Shown: positions 55,529 through 62,875 of the stretch, piece after piece | How the letters are laid out: each line of letters starts with the position of its first letter | Numbering within the stretch: position 1 is the stretch's first letter | Source: an uncultured Pelagibacteraceae bacterium | Lineage (GTDB): Bacteria; Pseudomonadota; Alphaproteobacteria; Pelagibacterales; Pelagibacteraceae | DNA: 64,000 bases | Direction: 5' to 3' | Assembly (NCBI GenBank): GCA_902597895.1 | Contig: CACJZM010000002.1 | Location: forward strand, 22,635-86,634 | Position numbers and translations under genes: made by a program | Notes under the pieces: generated by a model | Databases searched by the model: none | What the model was told of the DNA's origin: nothing | What the model saw: only the letters and a program-made list of their open reading frames with translations

Positions 55529-57654
55529 AAATCTCTGTCCTATTACCATTTAAAGAAAATTTCTCACCTAGTTATGCGGGAGCTGTTTCATTGTTCGTTA
55601 ATGATACTACAAAAATAAGTAAGTATAAAAAAAAGACTTATATCTATGGAAATACAAATTACAAAGAAACATTTAAACTAAATTATATTAATATTTTACC
55701 TAAAACAAATTTTTTTCAAAGCCAAAACAAAGAATACGTCAATGAGTTTATTAAAAAAGAAGAAAATATAAAATCAGATTTAATTGAACTTCACAATAGA
55801 CCTATTTATTTAACCTACCTGGTGAATTCATTATTTAACAGAACTTACATATTATATTTTCATAATGACCCACTATCAATGAGTGGATCAAAAACAATTT
55901 CGGAAAGAATTTTTTTAATGAAAAATTGTTTTAAAATTATTTTCAATAGTAACTGGTCTAAAAGAAGGTTTTTAAAAGGAATGAAAAATGACTTTGTAAA
56001 TAGTGAAAAATTAGTAGTAATCAATCAATCTGCAATGAAAAATAATTTTAAAATTAAAAATAAAAAAAAAATAATCACTTTTGTCGGAAAATTAAATAGG
56101 TCTAAAGGGTATGATTTATTTGGCACAGCAGTAATTCGAATATTAAATAAATACAAAGATTGGAAAGCAATTGTTATTGGTGATGAACCAAGAGATAAAA
56201 TTGATTTCAATCATAATAATTTAGAAAAACTTGGATTTAAAAAACATTCAGAGGTTATTAATATTTATAAAAAGACAAGTATAGCAGTAGTTTGTTCTAG
56301 ATGGGAGGAACCATTTGGTAGATCTAGTCTTGAGGCAGCAGCAAATGGATGCGCTGTAATAATAAGTAATAAAGGAGGTCTTCCAGAAACTATAACTAAT
56401 GGAATTATACTTAAGAAACTTTCATCAAATGAAATTTTTAAAGAGATTGAATTATTAATTAACAATAAAAATATTAGAAAAAATTTACAAAAACTCTCAT
56501 ATAAAAATTTCTATTTAACACATAAATATATAACTAATCTCATAGATAAAATTAGAGATCTTAAATTTTCTTTACCAAATAAATTCAATATTAATAATAT
56601 TAATAGATCCTTAAGAATTCTTCATATTACAAATTTTAATGAAAGACATAATGGAAGATTGTTTTTTAATACTGGTAGAAGAATTAATAATGGATTTATA
56701 AGATTAGGACATAGCGTGCTAGAATTTAGTGACAGAGATATTCAAAAACACTACAAATCATATACAGATATAAAAGGATCAAAATCATTAAACGATAAAT
56801 TGATCAAGACCTGTTATAATTATAAACCAGATATGTTAGTTTTGGGTCATGCAGACCTAATATCACCAATAATACTTGGAAATTTAAAGGATGAATATCC
56901 AAACTTGAAGGTAGCCCAGTGGTTTTTAGATCCTCTTAATAAAAATGGACCTGATTTTAAAAAAAATAAAAAACGTATATTAGATAAATCTGAGTTTATT
57001 GATGCTAATTTTCTAACCACTAGTCCTGATGTATTAAATTTTCTATCAAAGAAAACTAAAAATTTTTTTATTCCAAATCCAGCAGATTTCTCATTTGAAA
57101 CATTGAATAATTTTAATCATGAATGCTCAAATGATGTATTTTTTGCTCTTAGCCACGGAGTACATAGAGGAAATTTAAAAATTAGAACAACTGATGATAG
57201 AGAAAAATTTCTTAGAAAATTAATTGATATTACCAAAAATGTTAAATTTGACATCTTTGGTATAAACAATATTCAACCTATATGGGCTGATCAATATTTT
57301 AAAACGATTTCTAATTCTAAAATGGGTCTTAATTTAAGTAGAGGCTCACCTATAAAATATTATAGTAGTGACAGAATTACACAAATCACTGGAAATGGAT
57401 TGGTTACGCTTATAGATGAACGAACTGGATACAGAGATTTTTTTAATAATAATGAAATGGTTTTTTACAAGAATATTTCTGATTTATCTGAAAAAATACT
57501 TAAAATAAGCAAAGATGATAAGTTGAGAAAAAAAATTGCTCAAAATGGTAAGAAAAAATACCTAAGATTCTTTAATTCAAATAAAGTTGCCGATTTTATA
57601 ATAAATAAAACTTTCGATTTTAAAAATAAACAAAAATATTTGTGGCATGATTAA
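55525..57654 (+). CDS. Tandem two-domain glycosyltransferase
   Basis: A 709-residue protein made of two GT-B type enzymes. The N-terminal half (1-350) is GT4-like with FVGKLNRSKGYDLF (about 186), the nucleotide-sugar EEPFGRSSLEAAANG (about 260-274) and GGLPETI. The C-terminal half (about 365-709) looks like a CgeB/DUF3880-type transferase with RTTDDREKFLRKL and LSRGSPIKYYSSDR, TGNGLVTLIDERTGY. TTG start, AAGAGG upstream at 55511-55516. Very A-rich. Probably builds a surface polysaccharide or LPS decoration. Confidence 0.82.
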   Translation: MKISVLLPFKENFSPSYAGAVSLFVNDTTKISKYKKKTYIYGNTNYKETFKLNYINILPKTNFFQSQNKEYVNEFIKKEENIKSDLIELHNRPIYLTYLVNSLFNRTYILYFHNDPLSMSGSKTISERIFLMKNCFKIIFNSNWSKRRFLKGMKNDFVNSEKLVVINQSAMKNNFKIKNKKKIITFVGKLNRSKGYDLFGTAVIRILNKYKDWKAIVIGDEPRDKIDFNHNNLEKLGFKKHSEVINIYKKTSIAVVCSRWEEPFGRSSLEAAANGCAVIISNKGGLPETITNGIILKKLSSNEIFKEIELLINNKNIRKNLQKLSYKNFYLTHKYITNLIDKIRDLKFSLPNKFNINNINRSLRILHITNFNERHNGRLFFNTGRRINNGFIRLGHSVLEFSDRDIQKHYKSYTDIKGSKSLNDKLIKTCYNYKPDMLVLGHADLISPIILGNLKDEYPNLKVAQWFLDPLNKNGPDFKKNKKRILDKSEFIDANFLTTSPDVLNFLSKKTKNFFIPNPADFSFETLNNFNHECSNDVFFALSHGVHRGNLKIRTTDDREKFLRKLIDITKNVKFDIFGINNIQPIWADQYFKTISNSKMGLNLSRGSPIKYYSSDRITQITGNGLVTLIDERTGYRDFFNNNEMVFYKNISDLSEKILKISKDDKLRKKIAQNGKKKYLRFFNSNKVADFIINKTFDFKNKQKYLWHD

Positions 57655-58544
57655 TGAACAAATATTTAATATTTAGAACAGATAGAATAGGTGATTTCCT
57701 TATTTCTTTAATACTAATAAAATCAATTAAAATGGTTGATAGCAAAAGTTTAATAACAGTTGTAGCATCGGAGAAAAATTATCAATATATTAAATCATTC
57801 AATATTATAGACGAGGTAATACTTTTAAAAGGAGGTTTTTTTAACAAGTTAAAACTATTTTTCCTTTTAAGAAAACAATCTTTTGATACTACGATAGTTC
57901 ATGATGGAAAAACAAGATCTAAATTTATTTCTTTCTTTTTATCATCTAAAAATAAGTACTTTTCGAACATAAATAAATTTTCTTCATATATTGATGAGAT
58001 TAAGTATATTTTAAAAAATTTAAAAATTACCTTTAATGATAATCTTCTCGATATTCTTAATGATAGAGATTATCCAAAAATTTATACCCCAAAAAAACCT
58101 TATATTTTAATTCATTTTGATGAAAAATGGATTTTTGATCAATATATTAAAACGTATTCAAATATTGAACCGTCATTAAAAGAGTTAGAAACTTTTTTAA
58201 CCTCTTTGACTGAAAGGGTAAATAAAAAAATTATAATTACAACAGGTGTTAATACACCAAAGATTTTAAAAAATTTTTTTGAAAATAATTCAGATGAAAA
58301 TATAATTTTATTAGAAAATTTAAATTTTTTTCATCTAGAGTCAATTATCGTTAATGCTTCGTTATTAATATCATGTCATGGAGCTGTTTCCCATGTAGCA
58401 GCTGCTAAATCTATTGAACAAATAGATATTATAGATAAAAATTACAATTATATTAAATGGTCCAAGCATTTTAGAAATTATAAATCTATTGAAAGAAAAA
58501 ACTTTGATTCTTTGTATAAAGATATCCTAAATTCTTTATTATAA
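57654..58544 (+). CDS. Glycosyltransferase family 9 (heptosyltransferase-like)
   Basis: A 296-residue GT-B enzyme. N-terminal FRTDRIGDFLISLILIKSIK (about 7-26) and the C-terminal LISCHGAVSHVAAAKSI (about 241-257) are GT9/ADP-heptosyltransferase signatures. It shares its first base with the stop of the tandem glycosyltransferase, so both act in one surface-glycan unit. The sugar cannot be told; a non-heptose donor is possible. Confidence 0.83.
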   Translation: MNKYLIFRTDRIGDFLISLILIKSIKMVDSKSLITVVASEKNYQYIKSFNIIDEVILLKGGFFNKLKLFFLLRKQSFDTTIVHDGKTRSKFISFFLSSKNKYFSNINKFSSYIDEIKYILKNLKITFNDNLLDILNDRDYPKIYTPKKPYILIHFDEKWIFDQYIKTYSNIEPSLKELETFLTSLTERVNKKIIITTGVNTPKILKNFFENNSDENIILLENLNFFHLESIIVNASLLISCHGAVSHVAAAKSIEQIDIIDKNYNYIKWSKHFRNYKSIERKNFDSLYKDILNSLL

Positions 58545-58571
58545 ACTTTATTTTTACAATATTGATTTGAA

Positions 58572-59525
58572 TCACAGTTTTACTTTATTAAGTGCATTAT
58601 TTTTAAATATATTAGCTTCTTTGATATATCTTCTAACCATCTGTGTTGTTTTATGACCCGTCATAGTCATTATACTTCTCTCATCTGCCCCTGACTCAGC
58701 AGCCACTGTGGCAAAACCCGATCTTAAACTATGACCAGCAAAGTTTGTGTTTTCAATGCCTGCTAATTTTAGATATTTCTTCATTAATAAAACTACAGAT
58801 TGGTCAGTTAATCTTTTATTTGTTAGTGACAAACCTTTAGAAAACCGTCTAAAAATAGCTCCAGACTTAATTTGAGAAACTTCTAACCATTTTTTTAGAT
58901 TTGTTACAGGACAGTAAATTTCATTAGTAAAGTAGGGCAGTCCTTTAGTCATTCCCTCTCCAAATTGATCAGTTTTTGATCTTTTAATAATGATTTTAAG
59001 ACCTTCAGGTACAAATTCTAAATCTTCATAATCAATAGAAATGAGTTCAGTTCTTCTAAATCCACCACTGAAACCAATTAGGATTATTGATTTGTCTCTA
59101 AGTTTCTTAATTTCATCAATTTTTTGTTCATTAATTACATTAATAATTGATTTTAAATGATTGATTAATAATGGTTTTTTACCTTTCTGAATGCTTCCTT
59201 TTACCCTTTTTATTCCCATTAAATTTTCTACAATAATTGGATGTTTAGTATCTAAATAATGGCCTTTCAATTTATGAACCATGCTTATTGATACTAATCT
59301 TCGTCTTAACGTGCTTATTTTAGAATTTTTTGAAAGATGAGTGAGGTATAGGGAAATTATTTTTGGGTCTGTTGGCAATGAATTTAAACTATGCTTAACG
59401 CAAAATGCTCCGAAATCTTTAAAATCTGATTTATAAGCTCTTAAAGTATTATTTGCTTTAGATTTTTTGAGATTATTTAAAGTTGCCTCATGAAGCAATT
59501 TTAGATCTGTTGTTAGTTCATTCAT
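58572..59525 (-). CDS. Tyrosine recombinase / site-specific integrase
   Basis: A 317-residue phage-integrase family protein. An N-terminal SAM-like DNA-binding domain (about 10-100) precedes the catalytic domain with R158 (GGFRRTEL), the beta-hairpin Lys near 182, H265-x-x-R268 (HSLRSG), H291 (MTGHKTT) and nucleophile Y300. All catalytic residues are intact, so it is probably active. It is not XerC/XerD-like in neighbourhood and lacks the extra integron IntI patch. It points toward the glycosyltransferase genes and tRNA-Glu. Confidence 0.9.
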   Translation of the reverse strand: MNELTTDLKLLHEATLNNLKKSKANNTLRAYKSDFKDFGAFCVKHSLNSLPTDPKIISLYLTHLSKNSKISTLRRRLVSISMVHKLKGHYLDTKHPIIVENLMGIKRVKGSIQKGKKPLLINHLKSIINVINEQKIDEIKKLRDKSIILIGFSGGFRRTELISIDYEDLEFVPEGLKIIIKRSKTDQFGEGMTKGLPYFTNEIYCPVTNLKKWLEVSQIKSGAIFRRFSKGLSLTNKRLTDQSVVLLMKKYLKLAGIENTNFAGHSLRSGFATVAAESGADERSIMTMTGHKTTQMVRRYIKEANIFKNNALNKVKL

Positions 59526-59536
59526 ACTATTATTAT

Positions 59537-59555
59537 TGATAACAATTAATTATCA
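59537..59555. promoter_or_regulatory. Inverted repeat upstream of the integrase gene
   Basis: TGATAA (59537-59542) and TTATCA (59550-59555) face each other across seven bases, 12 bases before the integrase start and 51 bases before the divergent lipoprotein gene. Could be an operator for either gene. AT-rich, so modest support. Confidence 0.35.
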
Positions 59556-59605
59556 TTAGTAATAATATATCACATTTCATTAGTCAAGAAAAAAAATATA
59601 AGAAT

Positions 59606-59755
59606 ATGATGAAAGTTATATCCTTACTATTACTCTCGATATTATTATTAGGTTGTAATATGGATCAAAATAATTTGAATAATGAGATAGATAGCAAAGA
59701 TAAAAAAGGTAAACTAAAAATAAATAAACAAAAATTAATTATAAAAACAGACTAA
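59606..59755 (+). CDS. Small lipoprotein
   Basis: A 49-residue product starting MMKVISLLLLSILLLGC, with a lipobox LLGC placing the lipidated Cys at about 17, and a short charged tail (many K, D, N). Two ATGs are adjacent. It is too short for most gene callers, but the lipoprotein signal is clear, and another small gene starts three bases after its stop. Function unknown. Confidence 0.65.
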   Translation: MMKVISLLLLSILLLGCNMDQNNLNNEIDSKDKKGKLKINKQKLIIKTD

Positions 59756-59757
59756 AT

Positions 59758-59922
59758 ATGCCTAAATATGTCATTATTGGATTAGCCATACCAATAATTC
59801 TTTTTATTTTAATGAATTATTGGGGAAAAATTAGCGATTTAACAAAAAATAGAATTTTAATGGTTATATTTGGTATATTTTTTATTAGCATATTTGTCTT
59901 GCTATTTCTATTAATGAATTAA
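59758..59922 (+). CDS. Small two-helix membrane protein
   Basis: A 54-residue hydrophobic product beginning MPKYVIIGLAIPIILFILMN with two probable helices (about 4-20 and 33-52) and a short polar turn (GKISDLTKNR). It begins two bases after the lipoprotein stop, so the two are likely co-transcribed. No known family recognised. Confidence 0.55.
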   Translation: MPKYVIIGLAIPIILFILMNYWGKISDLTKNRILMVIFGIFFISIFVLLFLLMN

Positions 59923-60019
59923 TTAAGTTATCCCCACTATTCTACCCTGTTAAGAACAAGTGATTTTCAACAATAAAGTGATACACAAAAAAAACCAATT
60001 TGATAAAGTAAAAAATGAA

Positions 60020-60202
60020 TTAAGAGGCAACTCTTAACTGACCGACTAGGGAAAAATCGAGAGATTCAAGCCTAGGGGGCAGAAAACCTAACGGAGTAGC
60101 GCTAAAATCGTTAGGTGGAAGGCATGGCGGTAGCGCATACAACGACGTGCCAAAACTACTGTTCTTTGTGCCTGAAAAGGTACAAGGATACAGGGTTTTT
60201 TT
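60020..60202 (+). ncRNA. Candidate structured non-coding RNA with intrinsic terminator
   Basis: A G+C-richer stretch with no convincing reading frame folds into successive stems: TTAAGAG/CTCTTAA with a GCAA tetraloop (60020-60037); CTAGG/CCTAG (60046-60050 with 60071-60075) enclosing AATC/GATT with a GAGA tetraloop; ACCTAACG/CGTTAGGT (60086-60093 with 60109-60116); GGCATG/CGTGCC (60121-60126 with 60146-60151); and a last 14-bp stem (60159-60193) followed by seven Ts. Loop bases GCGCTA (60099-60104) can pair with TAGCGC (60131-60136). I do not recognise it as tmRNA, SRP, RNase P or 6S RNA. Confidence 0.65.
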
Positions 60203-60231
60203 ATGAAAAGCTTACAATTTACCTAAAATTA

Positions 60232-60405
60232 ATGCCTTCAATAGATGGAATAATTGAACCGATTTATTTTTTAATCACATCAATCGCATTCGCAATTCTT
60301 ACTTTTTTACACTATAGAAAAGTCGGTAAAAGTTTAGAGACTGTATATCTTTCAATTTTGGGGGTTTTTTTTCTAATTTGTTATATTATTTTAAATTATT
60401 ATTAA
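60232..60405 (+). CDS. Small two-helix membrane protein upstream of ogt
   Basis: A 57-residue protein with helices at about 8-25 and 37-56. The frame is open back to 60115, but that part overlaps the RNA stems and its terminator, so I start at the ATG 60232 (MPSIDGIIEPIYF). The TAATG junction shares one base with the next gene, which suggests coupling. No family recognised. Confidence 0.55.
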   Translation: MPSIDGIIEPIYFLITSIAFAILTFLHYRKVGKSLETVYLSILGVFFLICYIILNYY

Positions 60406-60674
60406 TGAAAGGTACTATATTTCAATTAAAAGTCTGGAAATACCTCAAAACTATACCAAAGGGTAAAGTAAAAACCTATAAACAGGTAGCAATAGGTATA
60501 AAAAGCCCAAAATCAGCACGCGCTGTAGCTAATGCTTGTGCTAAAAACCCATATGCTCCAAAAATACCCTGTCATAGAGTGATTAGATCTGATGGAGGTC
60601 TTGGAGGCTACTCTGGGAGAGGTGGAATTAGGCAAAAGCTCAAATTACTTAGATCTGAAAAGGTAACGATTTAG
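60405..60674 (+). CDS. ogt: Minimal Ogt/MGMT-type DNA alkyltransferase
   Basis: An 89-residue protein equal to the C-terminal DNA-binding/active-site domain of O6-alkylguanine-DNA alkyltransferase. The acceptor is C56 in IPCHRVIRSDGG, and the wing motif is GGYSGRGGIRQKL. The N-terminal domain of full Ogt/Ada is absent, as in alkyltransferase-like and many short methyltransferases; but the Cys is kept, so repair is possible. Start at ATG 60405; a longer frame begins at 60378 inside the previous gene. A terminator follows at once. Confidence 0.85.
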   Translation: MKGTIFQLKVWKYLKTIPKGKVKTYKQVAIGIKSPKSARAVANACAKNPYAPKIPCHRVIRSDGGLGGYSGRGGIRQKLKLLRSEKVTI

Positions 60675-60694
60675 CCCTATTTTAGGGGTTTTTT
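60675..60694 (+). terminator. Intrinsic terminator after ogt
   Basis: CCCTA and TAGGG (60675-60679 with 60683-60687) pair around TTT, and GTTTTTT follows. It begins at the base after the ogt stop codon. Confidence 0.75.
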
Positions 60695-61125
60695 ACATTA
60701 AAAAAATCAGTAAAATCAACGTTTTTTGATCTTTTTAATTGATTTTTTGTAAATTAGCAAAGTTCACCCTTCAGTTGTACCATATATGAGGCTACACTTA
60801 AAATAGACCCCTCTATGGCCGTTTAAATGGTATATTCAATTAGTGCATCGCTCCACTATTCAACTATATCAACAGTTTTAGACCACCCTATTTTTCAACC
60901 AATTTAATATTTTGTATTGTTAAAAAAACTTAATTTTGTTGGTTTTTTTAACTTTTTTCGTTATTTAGCAAAAATTAAGAACCTATTAAATTAATTATTT
61001 TTGTTTATATAAAAAATAAGTCTTAATCTCATAGTATTTTATATTATATAAAATATAATAAAAACAATAGTTTATATTAAATACTTAATGTAATACTTTA
61101 GATATTAGTAAATATAAGATACCTA
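60695..61125. other. 431-base intergenic region without recognised genes
   Basis: No coding frame is supported. A bulged hairpin can form at 60780-60818 (CCATA and GAGG with CCTC and TATGG). A perfect 11-bp inverted repeat, GTTAAAAAAAC (60919-60929) and GTTTTTTTAAC (60942-60952), is followed by six Ts and could terminate a plus-strand transcript. The stretch 60,761-60,895 is less AT-rich than its flanks. The rest is simple AT-rich sequence. It may hold a second small RNA or decayed accessory DNA. Confidence 0.5.
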
Positions 61126-61977
61126 TTATTTTGCTTTTTTAACTAAGTTCTCCCTTTTGGAAATGTAGATACCACTTAATACAATAATAAATAATCCTAA
61201 GAAAGTCCAATTATCAGGGAAATCACTAAAGAAATAATAGCCTATAATGATGTTTGTAATGATCTCAAAATAACTAAATGGAGCTAATTTAGAAGCGTCA
61301 GCGTATTTAAGTGACAATATTAAGAATAAATGACCTATACAAGCAAATATACCTATGGCAGCCATCATAGACCACTGATTTAAGGTTGGTTTAACCCATA
61401 CAAATGGCATTACAGTGGATATAATTATGGCCCCCACTACACCAGTTAACAGTAACGTTAATAAAGGATTATCTGAGGTACTTAGTTTACGAGTAATGAT
61501 CAAATAAAACCCATACATTACACCTGTTCCAAGAGCGGCTATACTTGCTAAATTAATTTCTACAAATCCTGGTCTTATAACTACTAAAGAACCTATCAAA
61601 CCTAAAATTACCGCAGACCATCTTCTAAATCCTACCTTCTCACTTAAAAAAACTGGAGAAAAAGCTGTAACAATTAAAGGGGCAACAAAAGCTAAAGTTA
61701 AGGCTTTGGCTAATGAAATTACTGAAATTGCATAAAAAAAACAAATATTTGCACATAGCAATATTAAACCTCTCAAAAATTGTAATTTGGGTTTATCTGT
61801 CCAAACCAAATATTTTTTAAAAAAGAAAAACATAACTGGAAGTGTAAAAGCGACAGTAAAAAAATATCTTGCCCAAGTAATTTGTAAAACAGGCATATCG
61901 GTACTTAGATATTTAGCAAATCCGTCCATTATAGGGAGCATTACCCAAGCTAATAAATTGAAAGCGATAGCTTTCAT
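61126..61977 (-). CDS. EamA/DMT-family transporter
   Basis: A ten-helix permease of 283 residues in two EamA repeats (about 1-135 and 145-275). Landmarks include FLRGLILLCANICFFYAI and SVISLAKALTLAFVAPLIV. Substrate unknown; amino-acid or metabolite export is common in the family. Its start overlaps the preceding AEC gene by one base. Confidence 0.83.
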   Translation of the reverse strand: MKAIAFNLLAWVMLPIMDGFAKYLSTDMPVLQITWARYFFTVAFTLPVMFFFFKKYLVWTDKPKLQFLRGLILLCANICFFYAISVISLAKALTLAFVAPLIVTAFSPVFLSEKVGFRRWSAVILGLIGSLVVIRPGFVEINLASIAALGTGVMYGFYLIITRKLSTSDNPLLTLLLTGVVGAIIISTVMPFVWVKPTLNQWSMMAAIGIFACIGHLFLILSLKYADASKLAPFSYFEIITNIIIGYYFFSDFPDNWTFLGLFIIVLSGIYISKRENLVKKAK

Positions 61978-62873
61978 TAATTAAAATAACTTAAAGCTAT
62001 ATAAACTATTATAGGAATAGTAATAAAGGACATTAACGTAGATACAACAATTGTACTTGCAATACTATCGACAATATTTTTTGGAGAATACATGCTACCT
62101 ACTAAATAATTTAAAATTGCACTAGGCATAGCACTTTGTATTAATAATACACCCGCTGCAAACCCTGAAAGCTCAAAATAATAAATAATAATAAATGCAA
62201 TAATAGGACCAATAACAACTCTACATAAAGATAAAATGATTGAGTTTTTTAGAGAAAATTTAAACCTAGTTAATGCAATACCAAGAGACATCAGAACTAA
62301 AAAAATTGTTGCATAAGTTAAAAGAAAGGTAGTATTTTCAAGAAATAGCGGAGTGTCAATTTTAAAATATAAAAATAATACAGATACAATAATAGCATAA
62401 ACTGGTGGGCTTTTTAAAACAACATCAAAAGAAAATTTTTTTTTTGCAAGAAATACACCCAATGTAAAATGAAAAAGGATTATTACTGAAGCTATAGCTG
62501 AAGCTACACCCAATCCTTGAGTACCATAAGCAAAAAGACAGATAGGAACACCCATATTACCTGTATTAGGTAGAATTAATGGAGGCAACTCCATGCTTAA
62601 GTCTTTATTTAAAAAAAAGAGTAAAATGAGCCCTATTAACGCGAAACCACCAATCATTATTAAAGCATAGGTAAAATAGTGAATAAAAACAGTTAATGTT
62701 ATTCCAGTGGTTGTAACTGTGTAAAAAATCATTGCAGGCGTACCGATATTTCCTGCAAAGTTAGTTATAAAATTAGTGTCAATATTTGGATTGTTTTTGC
62801 CCAGATAATATCCAATGCCTATTACAAAAAAAACTGGAAAAATAACCTCAAACAGTTTTATATAAATTTCCAT
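61977..62873 (-). CDS. AEC-family (auxin efflux carrier-like) permease
   Basis: A 298-residue membrane protein with ten helices in two inverted halves. PLILPNTGNMGVPICLFAYG (about 96 on) is the family's conserved N-containing motif, and LIQSAMPSAILNYLVGSMY (about 247) matches the second half. Bacterial members move small organic acids such as malate. It overlaps the EamA gene and starts two bases after hom. Confidence 0.83.
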   Translation of the reverse strand: MEIYIKLFEVIFPVFFVIGIGYYLGKNNPNIDTNFITNFAGNIGTPAMIFYTVTTTGITLTVFIHYFTYALIMIGGFALIGLILLFFLNKDLSMELPPLILPNTGNMGVPICLFAYGTQGLGVASAIASVIILFHFTLGVFLAKKKFSFDVVLKSPPVYAIIVSVLFLYFKIDTPLFLENTTFLLTYATIFLVLMSLGIALTRFKFSLKNSIILSLCRVVIGPIIAFIIIYYFELSGFAAGVLLIQSAMPSAILNYLVGSMYSPKNIVDSIASTIVVSTLMSFITIPIIVYIALSYFN

Positions 62874-62875
62874 TA

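Noticed and set aside
59928..59937. TTATCCCCA as a DnaA box and possible origin
   Set aside because: A single imperfect box with no cluster, no dnaA/parAB genes and no clear unwinding element specific to it.
60041..60080. Partial similarity to the 3' end of tRNA-Glu (CCTAGGG, and CTAGGG followed by AATCGA on the other strand)
   Set aside because: Matches are 7 bases or need a gap, so they do not make a convincing att repeat.
60086..60116. Resemblance to integron attC core sites (RYYYAAC and GTTRRRY) near a tyrosine recombinase
   Set aside because: ACCTAAC and GTTAGGT fit the outer cores, but the whole unit is only 31 bases, lacks inner L boxes, and the recombinase lacks an IntI-specific insertion. 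The helix is better explained as part of the structured RNA.
60020..60202. Known RNAs: tmRNA, RNase P, SRP, group I intron
   Set aside because: No TTCGA-type T arm with CCA, no tag frame, no RNase P P4 consensus, no SRP GGAA-loop helix, and no convincing group I P-Q-R-S elements, judged by eye only.
60115..60231. Reading frame extending the small membrane protein upstream
   Set aside because: It crosses the RNA stems and the terminator hairpin; its Cys-rich sequence does not resemble a signal or membrane segment, and a good ATG exists at 60232.
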